Assembly: GCA_018873245.2 (NCBI GenBank)
Contig: JAEMBT020000008.1
Location: 15,376,090-15,440,089 of the forward strand
Reading direction: 5' to 3'
DNA: 64,000 nucleotides
From: Archegozetes longisetosus
Taxonomy: Eukaryota; Arthropoda; Arachnida; Sarcoptiformes; Trhypochthoniidae
The position numbers and the translations under genes were made by a program. Shown in pieces: positions 25,923 to 35,152 of this stretch. Within the stretch, counting starts at the first letter, position 1; each line of letters opens with the position of its first letter. The notes below the pieces were generated by a model. The model worked only from the letters and a program-made list of their open reading frames with translations. It was not told the origin of the DNA and made no database searches.

Positions 25923-25929
25923 ATGGTAG
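25918..25929 (+). promoter_or_regulatory. Three-codon upstream ORF overlapping the GPCR start
   Basis: ATG AAA TGG TAG begins five bases before the GPCR ATG in another frame and ends inside the first codons of the receptor. If it lies in the transcript it would favour leaky scanning or reinitiation. A CTAATAG just upstream could be a splice acceptor for a 5' UTR exon, which would still include this ATG. Confidence 0.5.
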
Positions 25930-26963
25930 AATTAAAAAGTACAGCCAACATCACTTCTGGTTCAAACGTATGGCAGATAAGAGACTTATTTGTTTTAACA
26001 TTATATTTGATGACAACAATAGTCGCATTATTCGGCAACTTTCTAGTTTGCAAAGTTGTTATCAATTCGAAGCGTATGAGAACAACAGTTAATTTACTAA
26101 TAGTAAATATGGCTTTTTCTGACATATTATGTGCTCTAACAATCCCGAGTCAGTGGATCTTTTGTTCTGAACAATTATTAGATACTTTCAGTAATTTATA
26201 CATTGTTTGCGCGTTAAATAAATCCATTCAAGTTCTTTCATTTTATGTCTCCAGTCTAACATTCACTGCAATAGCCATCGATCGCTACATTGTTATCCAT
26301 TATCCTATGAAAATAAGAAGTCCTCGATTTTTCATCACAATTGTTTGGATTATTTCGTTGGCATTCGTCACTTTTACTGCAGTTTCCGTCAAAATCTTCA
26401 CCTACTCGTTCACCAGCCACCCTATCATAAAATGTCGAGTTGTTCTCAAGTTCGACTATCCATTTTCGAGTTATGCCATTCGACACATACGAGTTGCTGG
26501 AGTTTTGTTGACTCAATACACAGTTCCAGTTGTGGTTTCGGCATCACTTTACGCGAAAATAGTTTACACGATTTGGAACAGGAATGTTGGCGACATGATT
26601 GATGTGCAGAGGAACAACTTGGAAGTCATTAAATGGCGAACAATCAAAATGCTCATAATTGTAGTCGTTGTCTTTGCCATTTGTTGGCTTCCGGTCAATG
26701 TTATGCATTTCATTGACTTCTACGTAAAGCCATTAAGTTCTGGCGGGTGTAATGCCACCACTTTGTACATCGTATTTTATTGGCTTGGAATAAGTAGTTG
26801 TTCTTACAATCCGTTTATATTTTGGTGGCTAAACGACGAGTTCAGAGCTGGAGCTAAGTGTTTCTGGAATTTTATTACTTGTCATTTCATCAGAAGAAAA
26901 CAAAGAAGTACTTCAACCTCGTCTACAAATTCACTTTTTAGAAATCAAGTTAATCATTTTTGA
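25923..26963 (+). CDS. Class A (rhodopsin-type) GPCR, neuropeptide-receptor-like
   Basis: Seven-transmembrane receptor expected at the plasma membrane, coupled to G proteins. It is intronless, 346 residues. The extracellular N-terminus has an N-glycosylation site (NITS). TM1 carries GN (ALFGNFLVC), TM2 LIVNMAFSDIL with Asp2.50, and TM3 ends in IDRYIVIHYP, a full DRY motif. Cys196-Cys171-type pairing is possible from Cys in ECL1 and IKCRVV in ECL2. TM6 has CWLPVN. TM7 reads SSCSYNPFIFWWLNDEFR, so the usual NPxxY is NPxxF. The TM5-ICL3 segment and the C(S/C)YNPFI-WLNDEFR end resemble invertebrate NPY/NPF, RYamide and GPR83-like peptide receptors. The ligand cannot be assigned. A Ser/Thr-rich tail (RSTSTSSTNSLF) may be phosphorylated. 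The exact family position is inference; GPCR status is certain. Confidence 0.9.
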   Translation: MVELKSTANITSGSNVWQIRDLFVLTLYLMTTIVALFGNFLVCKVVINSKRMRTTVNLLIVNMAFSDILCALTIPSQWIFCSEQLLDTFSNLYIVCALNKSIQVLSFYVSSLTFTAIAIDRYIVIHYPMKIRSPRFFITIVWIISLAFVTFTAVSVKIFTYSFTSHPIIKCRVVLKFDYPFSSYAIRHIRVAGVLLTQYTVPVVVSASLYAKIVYTIWNRNVGDMIDVQRNNLEVIKWRTIKMLIIVVVVFAICWLPVNVMHFIDFYVKPLSSGGCNATTLYIVFYWLGISSCSYNPFIFWWLNDEFRAGAKCFWNFITCHFIRRKQRSTSTSSTNSLFRNQVNHF

Positions 26964-27166
26964 AGCCATTACTAACTAAACTTTTGTTTTTAATGTTACA
27001 TAAAAAGAGTAAAGTATTTATACTTTTTTATCATTTTTTCATCCTTCAAGTTTATAAACTGGTTCACTTTTATCTCAAAGTGATGTATAGCTCAAACTGT
27101 AAATGTTTAATTGGATTTGAAAATCAAAATTTAGCATAATTTATGTAAATGATCGATTAAGCTTTC

Positions 27167-27172
27167 AATAAA
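27167..27172 (+). promoter_or_regulatory. Poly(A) signal of the GPCR gene
   Basis: AATAAA about 200 bases after the GPCR stop codon; it is the first canonical hexamer found downstream. Confidence 0.5.
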
Positions 27173-28002
27173 GTTGGACAAAAATTGCATTTTTGACTGC
27201 CGCTATCTCATACTTTAAAATTATGCAAACTATGACTACAATCTACAATTTGTAAGCTCATAATTACAAGATAATAATATTGAAATACTCAATTTTTAAA
27301 TGACGCGATAGTTATTTCATTGAATACAGAAACAGTTGACGTGTAAAGTTTGAATAGATATATTATAGCAGAAAATGTGATCTTTAAATCGAACAATGCT
27401 TCAACTATTTTATAGCGAAACATAATAGTTATGCTAATGTAGTGCAGTAGATCCTTCCAATGTTATCGCATTTTTCAAGTTACTATAGCTATGATTCATA
27501 TTTACCATGAATTATGCATTTTGCACATGTTATTCATGAGAACATTTTTTAGACAGAAATGTTTAATGGAATTTCTCAATTTCAAGTTCAAACTTAATGT
27601 AAAAAGTGAATTGTTTCTCCTTTAACTTGAATCAGATCAATACAAATGAAAAAAAACCATTAAGCTCTGACGGAAAAACACAAATAATTTTCTCTGAATA
27701 AAAGTCGGAGCTAAGAATACTCTAACGAGTTCTTTGAACAACTTTTTAAGAATTATTTAGGTTGAACAAACGGTCTCTAATGTACTTTTTGTTCATTCAA
27801 TTGTTTACTATTTCTTCTCAAGTAATGCATGTTCTCAACCAAACAATAAATATTTTTGAGGAAGTATAATAGCTTTCATTTTTAAAAATACTCTAAATTA
27901 ACAGAATATTATTTACATTTAAATGTATTGAATCGACTACAATGTTATTTTTAATTCTCCCCAACAAAATTCTAACTATTTTCAAAAAGATTAAGTTTAA
28001 AT
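27173..28002. other. Intergenic region between convergent GPCR and TXN2
   Basis: AT-rich sequence of about 0.8 kb. No gene or clear repeat is seen. Confidence 0.4.
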
Positions 28003-28150
28003 TTATTCGTTCAAAGCTTTTCCAATAAAAGCTCTGAGTTGGTCTTCATCTTTAAGACCAACAAAATGATCGATAACTTTACCATTTTTCACGGCAAAGA
28101 CAGCCGGAACAGAAGTGACCTAAAAATTAAAATATATTAAGATTTGGTGG

Positions 28151-28212
<62 letters not shown>

Positions 28213-28589
28213 AATACCTGATACTGAGAAGCGATATTTTCATTTTCGTCGACGTCTATTTTTGCCAAATCTATTTTGCCAGCTTTGCCACCAACTATAG
28301 TCTCAAGTCTTGGTGTCAACATTTTACACGGTCCGCACCAACTGCCAGGTTAATAATAAATCAAATATTAATTGAGTACAACCTAATTAACATTGATTAC
28401 TAACGTCGCAAAAAAGTCAACCAGAACTACATTTTTATTGTTGAGAACTTTCTCTTTGTAGTCGTCTTCGTCTTGTATTTTGAATATATCTTTCAACGAA
28501 TGGGTTAATGAAATGCAGCGAACGTTATTAACGTTTGAGACAATGTTGAAAAGACGCCCAGAAATTGAGTAAATCTTATTTATAAACAT
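28003..28589 (-). CDS. TXN2: Mitochondrial thioredoxin (thioredoxin-2 type)
   Basis: Small dithiol-disulfide oxidoreductase of the mitochondrial matrix that feeds peroxiredoxin and ribonucleotide-independent redox repair. Three exons: 28405-28589, 28218-28341 and 28003-28119, giving 141 residues. The first 35 or so residues are rich in Asn, Arg, Ser and hydrophobics and lack acidic residues early, which fits a mitochondrial presequence. The fold follows with VVLVDFFAT, and the active site WCGPCK is completed across intron 1 (phase 2, inside the Thr codon before WCGPC). IDVDEN and the cis-Pro segment [10 protein letters not shown] are conserved. Intron 2 contains a 55-bp GA/CT microsatellite right behind its donor. 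The minus-strand AATAAA overlaps the stop codon. The ATG lies only 53 bases downstream of the CEP20 stop codon on the same strand. Confidence 0.93.
28157..28211. repeat. GA/CT microsatellite in TXN2 intron 2
   Basis: About 27 GA units on the plus strand, read as CT in the transcript. It begins seven bases after the intron donor GTATTG and fills more than half of the 98-bp intron. Length changes here would alter intron size but not coding sequence. Confidence 0.95.
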
Positions 28590-28642
28590 ATTTCAGAATT
28601 ATTACAAATTAGAAAATATGTACAAAATAATGAAACGTTTGA

Positions 28643-29324
28643 TCAAATCGATGCTTTTCGCTCTAGAAAGTGCTCAACAATTGTGTTGAGAAGTGGCCTG
28701 AAATTAATTATCAAATAATTAAAGAATAAAACATTAGTTTACAAGTTATAAAACATTTACTGAAAGAAAAAATTTGGTTACAATTTATTTTCTTCTTTTA
28801 CTTCAAATCCTAATTTGTTTTGTACTGAAATCCTATCGATATTTGATTCAGTGTTTTCCCCAGTCTCTAATTATAATAAATTGCGAATAAAATTAATAAT
28901 TATTTACAGAAATTAGTGATAAATAAGTTGTAGTAAACATATTGATAGAAAAGTTAAATCAACAAAAGAGTAAAAAATATTGAACACAAACCAGTTTCAA
29001 ACACACTCAATGAATATTTATAATTATTAAACTTGAAATATTCGCGAATTAATTGATTAATTAATAAGTTGTGATCGTTTAGTTTAGATTTTTTACTACT
29101 TTGATCACTTTGATTTTTGTTATTGAATTGCTGATCGCACGCTTCAAACACAAGTGAACACAAATGAGCGCGAATTTCATTAAGCGATCCGTTCTTCTCA
29201 AGCGACTCAATTACAGCTTTTATTGTAAATTTACAAATTAGTTATACGAACAAAATACATTTAAATATAGTTAAATAATACCAGTTTTCAATGGCTCTAA
29301 CTCTGGTTCTTCGTCTGTTGCCAT
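28643..29324 (-). CDS. CEP20: CEP20/FOPNL, centrosomal LisH protein
   Basis: Small FOP-related protein of centriolar satellites and basal bodies, needed for ciliogenesis in animals. Four exons: 29282-29324, 28992-29216, 28782-28866 and 28643-28697, joined through phases 1, 1 and 2 to give 135 residues (human about 174). The start MATDEEPELEPLKTAVIESL resembles the human N-terminus. A LisH motif lies near residues 60-90 (HNLLINQLIREYFKFNNYKY). The last exon supplies PLLNTIVEHFLERK, matching the family helix PLLYGILAHFLRG. That match fixed the 84-bp third intron, because reading on without it hits a stop at once. The Lys/Ser-rich C-terminal extension of vertebrates is missing. There is no AATAAA between its stop and the TXN2 start. 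Confidence 0.88.
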
Positions 29325-30269
29325 TAGTTGCATAAATAACTTAAAATTATCCTAATATTTTTGATTATTTTATTGAATTTTTTGTGTTCATAAGCTATAA
29401 GCTGTTATTTTAGTTATGAGACAATGTTTAGCGCTCTCTATGTTGTGTTTTTCAAAATGAAAAAACTTGATTTTATTGACCAAAAGTTTAATCACAATCA
29501 ATTACATAAACAGATCTTAAGTTTTTAAGAAAGCAGTCAAAACTAAACCTAAGTAAAAAACTCGTGTCAGGCTTCAAGTTAAACTGAACAAATTTTGAAG
29601 AAGCCTAAAGTTATTGATAGGGCTACAATGGTCTGATCTTCGAAGTGGTAACACTTCTGGATAATCAAAACCTGTTGATAAGTGAACTGACGCATTGTTT
29701 ACTTGCCTCGCGATTAGCTTTGGTCTCAATAGAGACACTAATAAAGTGAATCTAATGCAGTAGTATTCGAAGGTCTTACTTGATAGATATATCAAGTCTT
29801 TGATTTATGTTCCAATGAAGTGGTTGTCACTAATGGCACACAAAAATTTATCAATAAGTACTCAATAAGTTTTGCTTAATCTCTGTTAAAAGTTAAGGTT
29901 TCGAAAGGCTTTAATTATAATGTTCGTAAGTTTACAAAATAAACACAAATTAAGTATTAGCACTTTGCATTTGAAACTGAAAGCCTTCTTAAATTGATTT
30001 ATTTAAAATTGAACCATTCAGATAATGGGTTTTGGTAGTAGTGAAGGCAAAGTATTAGTACCAAAGCCCTTATCTTGTCTCAAGAGATATGATTTGGATT
30101 TTTAGACAGTGCTTCAAAATTATTCAGTAATTGTTTTGAAGAATTGATAAATGATTGAGAGCATGACTGTACTGCAAAATAAAAGCTTATATAAGCATTG
30201 GCTGTAATATTTTGTGCAGCACTTGAGCCAATAATCATCGTTAACTACATTTTGTTGATTAATAGCAAA
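29325..30269. other. Divergent intergenic region between CEP20 and beta-glucuronidase
   Basis: This 945-bp stretch should contain both promoters. The open frame at 29574-29795 has no recognisable similarity. A TATATAAG at about 30188-30195, about 75 bases before the GUSB ATG, could be a TATA box. Confidence 0.4.
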
Positions 30270-33200
30270 ATGAGTTTTCTTAAACTAACTCTTTTTGTTG
30301 CGTTAGTATACAATGTATGCGCACAAAACTTAAGATTATATCCGCGTGAATCAGAAACTCGAGAAGTCAAGTTGTTGAATGGTGTTTGGAATTTTCGAAT
30401 TATACCTCTGGACGCAGATCAAAACATCGGTTTTACGCAAAAATGGTACTCTCAGCCTCTCCAACTTGTAAGATATTTTTATGTCGCATTTTAGGAATAA
30501 TTCACTTGTTTAAATGATGCATTTTTAGAATACATTCTATAGAATAGGCCAAATTCTAGAACTATAACTAATCAATATTATCTAAAAATGTGTTCATTTT
30601 GTTCATTCAATAGTTTTATCTAAATGTTAAACTATTCTCTAAACTATTTGTTGAGTCGAAAAGGTTAGTGCCAAATAAAATCAGAGAAGCAGTACAAAAC
30701 TTCATTTTTGAAAATTCAACTCTAAAATAGCTATAAGAATAGAGTTAAACAAATGCCACCAAAGATTGTTATTTGCGAGTAATAGAAAATTTCATATATA
30801 ATGAATGGATAAATTTGAGATTGTTTCAATTTCATTATCAAATTTCAAGTAACGTCCTGATAGAGAAATCCGAACAAAATATTTTCATAAAAATCACGAA
30901 TAAATTGAACTGTTTTATATTTAAATAACGTGTCGTTTTAAAGGTTAACATATGGACATTCACGTTATAATATCGAAATAATTTATTAGTGCATTGAAAA
31001 TAAAAATATCGCTGACCAAAAATGAGTCCCATAAAAGCGCTTTGGCATATAATATTAATGTCTATAGTCCTTCAGCACATGTGAGCAAAACTCTAAATAT
31101 TACATTTTTAAAAAATTATTTGACTGCTGCGGACATTTTACAAATGCATTTTATCAATTCAATTTAATTGATTATTAATGTATTCGTGTATTTTAATACG
31201 ATTTTATTAAATTAAGTTGAAAATATCATTTTAATATAAAAATAATTAAGAAATATTCAACTTTCGTACTGCCAAAACCAAATTGTTCAGTTTGAGGACA
31301 AATTTTCCACCGTAACTGAATGAGAAGTCCTATCATCTCACAACTAGTCTTGTAATATTCATTAAACTATCATTAAAATTATATCAAAGTATTAGAATAC
31401 TATTCATTATAATATCTTAAGAATCAATAACTAACTTTCGTTCGGATTTCTCTATCAGGACGTTATATGGTAGTAAACAAATCAAAAGACCATTCCATAA
31501 GATTAGCAATTCAGAGATAAACTTAATTGAACGTTTAAATGTTCTACACTCTAACCTGTTTATAGTGAACAGGTTTTTGCAGTCGAAAGCGTTCACTTTA
31601 AGTACCATTCACTAAATCCTAACTGAAACAACCAACAATTCTGTATTACAGTGTTGATATAAGTGGGAATTGGTTGTAAGTCCAATATTAATGGGTTAGG
31701 CATACATTTGTATTTGTCATAAAACCTATAAATGCATTATTGTCTTGAAAAGACAGGCGAAGTGATTCCAATGCCAGTGCCATCAAGTTTTAACGACATA
31801 ACACAAAACCGCGAAATTAGAGACTATGCTGGTTGGGTGTGGTATGACTTATCATTCTTCGTGCCTCAAAGATGGCAAGACAGATCAGTTACACTTAGGT
31901 TTGGAAGTGCTCACTACGAAACTATCGTATATCTTAACGGAGTCTCTGTTCTGAACCACACCGGCGGTCATCTACCTTTCGAAACATACGTGACAACAGA
32001 TCTCAAATACGGAGACAGTAACTTAATCACAGTGGCAATAAACAATAAGCTTTCGTCAAAAACTGTCCCACAAGGATCTGTTAGCTACAAAAATGACACA
32101 AATTTGTACCCAAAAGGATTCTATGAGACGAGTACCAGTTTCGACTTTTTCAATTACGCTGGTATCCACAGAAGTGTATTCCTCTATGCCTTACCACCAG
32201 ATCATATCAACGATATAACAGTTACCACTTCTATCAAAGACCCGAACACTGGAATTATTAATTATTCTGTAACTCACAGCGAAAAGTCCACTAATCCTGA
32301 ATTCAGTGTTGATGTGTTCGATAAAAAAGGGAATAAAGTTTCAGCTAATAACAAAGGTTCATCTGGTACTATAACTATAACCAATGCGACCTTTTGGTGG
32401 CCCTATACTACTAATCCTGACCCTGGATATCAATACACACTTAAAGTTTCTCTCATAGACGGTGGAAAAACTATTGACGTTTACTACTTGAAAGTTGGCA
32501 TTAGGACTATTGAAGTAAAACAGTCATCCTTCTTGATAAATGGCAAGCCTTTCTATTTCAGAGGATTTGGCAAACACGAAGACGCAAATGTACCATCAAA
32601 TTATTTCATTTTTCATTCAAATTTCTCTAATGCTTCAAATATTTCAGATTCGAGGTAAAGGTCTGGATCTCCCACTTATTGTAAAGGACTTCAATCTAAT
32701 CAAATGGATTGGCGCTAATTCTTTCCGTACTTCGCACTATCCTTATTCTGAAGAAATGATGGACGAGGCCGACGCACAGGGAATTGTTGTCATTGATGAG
32801 TGTCCTGCTGTGGGATTGAGTGGATTCGACGATACTTTACTCAAGCAACACTTACAGACCATAACTGAATTGATTCAAAGAGACAAAAACCGTCCATCAG
32901 TAGTGATGTGGTCGATCGCTAATGAACCACATTCTGCTGATAGTGCGGCGCTTGAGTATTTCAAGAAAGTGGCCGCTCACGCTAGAAGTTTGGACGGCAC
33001 TCGCCCAATAACTGCAGCCATAAATGCTGGCTATAACAATGATAAAATGTCACAGTCTTTAGATGTACTAATGATCAATCGATACTTTGCCTGGTATTCA
33101 GACACTGGATTCCCCCAAGTCATTCAAAAACAAGTCACAAATGATTTTGAAAATTGGTACTCAACGCACAAGAAACCAGTCATGATATCCGAATACGGCG

Positions 33201-33859
33201 CTGATACTGTTGCTGGTCTCCATCAGGTAATTGTTGAATCTAGAAATGTTTCTTTTTGATAATACCGCAGATCCAGTTTAGAGTTCACTCTTAATATGGA
33301 TCTAAATTTGATATGCAAATACAGGTCAAATTATTGATTTGCTCTATAAATAATTGCTCATATTTGTGATGACAGGATCCACCGTTTTTATTCTCGGAAG
33401 ACTATCAAGCTGAATTCTTGCGTGAATATCACAAAGCATTCGATGGTTTGATAGCCAAAGGCTTTTTTATTGGAGAACATATTTGGAATTTTGCTGATTT
33501 CATGACAAATGAACGTAAGTCTCGATTCAATGAATACCAGATAATAAAATAACAATAAAAGATAGCAAAAACCTGCTTTTATTATTGTTTCATTTTCTGG
33601 GTTCAGGGTTTTCCAACTTTAGTGCCATTTTTAACTTTCAATCTTTTACAAGATTTTAAAACTTGTTTTTATGACTAATATCAGTATTTCTTATCTATAT
33701 TGGAATTATTCTTTAACAGAAATCACTCGAGTGATCGGTAACAAGAAAGGAATATTCACTCGTGAGCGCCAACCAAAAGCTGCCGCAAGAATCCTAAGAT
33801 GTAGATATTGGAAACAAGCGGGTATTACACCTGATGGTGTTTCTTATTGTATCGCATAA
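30270..33859 (+). CDS. GUSB: Beta-glucuronidase, glycoside hydrolase family 2
   Basis: Secreted or lysosomal exo-glycosidase removing terminal glucuronic acid from glycosaminoglycans or plant and microbial polymers. Five exons: 30270-30467, 31753-32589, 32648-33226, 33376-33514 and 33720-33859, giving about 630 residues (human 651). A signal peptide (residues 1-17, ending VCA) is followed by the sugar-binding, immunoglobulin-like and TIM-barrel domains. Signatures seen are [20 protein letters not shown] with FDFFNYAG, and [13 protein letters not shown]. The acid/base Glu is at about 438 in IANEPHS and the nucleophile Glu at about 527 in [27 protein letters not shown] and [11 protein letters not shown] complete the family C-terminus. 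The usual GVNKHED is FGKHED here. The ATG was chosen because it starts a signal peptide; a longer upstream frame has only a TTG. Intron 1 (1,285 bp) hosts a MITE, and other introns are 58, 149 and 205 bp. Confidence 0.93.
30852..31463. mobile_element. TA-flanked MITE in GUSB intron 1
   Basis: Perfect 24-base terminal inverted repeats beginning ACGTCCTGATAGAGAAATCC lie at 30852-30875 and 31440-31463. TA dinucleotides sit directly outside both ends (30850-30851 and 31464-31465), the duplication expected of Tc1/mariner-type elements. The 612-bp interior is very AT-rich and has no transposase frame. Perfect identity of the ends suggests recent insertion, or strong preservation, within the intron. 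Confidence 0.85.
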
Positions 33860-33898
33860 CTAAAGTTTTGATTACCTAAATGAATGTCAGCTTAAAAT

Positions 33899-33904
33899 AA
33901 TAAA
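33899..33904 (+). promoter_or_regulatory. Poly(A) signal of GUSB
   Basis: AATAAA 40 bases after the GUSB stop codon. Confidence 0.6.
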
Positions 33905-35152
33905 ATATATTTTGTTGTTTAAAATTTGTTCAATTATTGCGAATGTTGAATATTGCGCAAAATCATTTCTTATACAGTATTAAAAAATCAGTTCTCATAT
34001 TAGGCAAGCTGTCAAGCTTATCAATTATTTAATGATCAACAACTCTTCATATTGCCATCATTTATACACAAAGTAATTTCGTCCTTCAAAACAACTAAAT
34101 CTATATTGAATTAGTAGTGAGTTTTCGCTTTTCGAGAACAATGAAGGTTTCATTTTGAATTATGCCTAAAGTTTGTTTTAATATATTTTTACAGATAATG
34201 AAGTACATTTGTATTTATTATACAATAATAAAACAACTTATAACAATTTTCCTTAAAATTTGTGAATTTCCAAAATTTACAATAATCGATATAATTATTT
34301 GTTGACAAATCGACGGCACTTCATAGTGAAAGATAACAGTAGACTCTTTCGAAACATTCTCAAAAATATTCAGTTTAGAGGAAAAAAGGAAACAAATTAG
34401 AAAATAAGGTGCTCTCAGACAACAGTATTGTAAAGGTCGCAAAATTAAGTTTATATTTAACATAACATTAAAAATACAACCAACAATTTAAAAATAATTT
34501 ATATGATAGTCACCTCATATATCGACACATTTTATAATATATATTTATATTTCTTAAATCAGTAATATTAATACCATCAACAATAAAAGCTTTGATGAAC
34601 ACTTAACATATGAGTATAAGCTGATCAATATTTGAACATTTCATGACAATTCAGTCTTTACTTTTCATTTCTATATCCTATAGACTGTTGTACTTGGCAA
34701 AAATCAGTCGAAAATCAATTAACAATTTAGAAATAAAGTTTCGGGTAATAAACGCTTGATTAACGAAAAAATTAACGACTCTAATTGATTGCTACTGGTT
34801 TAAACAAAAATAATAAACCATATAAATATGAAGAATACATTAATATATTTGTAATCTATGAAATTTATAAATTTAACCGAAATAAAAAATTTGTTGGAAA
34901 ACTTGGATCACAAGAAAGCTGTATCATTAGTTTATAACTTATAATGTTATAATCGAGATATGAAAATAAAATCCCAGCTATTATTTGGTTCAAAATTCAA
35001 TTGGTTTGAATCTTGAAAAGTGAACCAAAACCAATCACAGAAATTGACGATCAGAAAAATATGATTTAAACAATTTGAATGTCTTTCGAGAATATTAAAG
35101 ATTAAAGATTATAGATTCAAATATTGAAAAGTTGATATACTTTGAAAATAAG
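33905..35152. other. Intergenic region between convergent GUSB and Met
   Basis: About 1.2 kb of AT-rich sequence with no gene or strong repeat. It should contain the Met 3' UTR on the minus strand. Confidence 0.4.

Noticed and set aside
26256..26602. Open frames on both strands inside the GPCR gene
   Set aside because: They overlap transmembrane-coding sequence and have no independent support.
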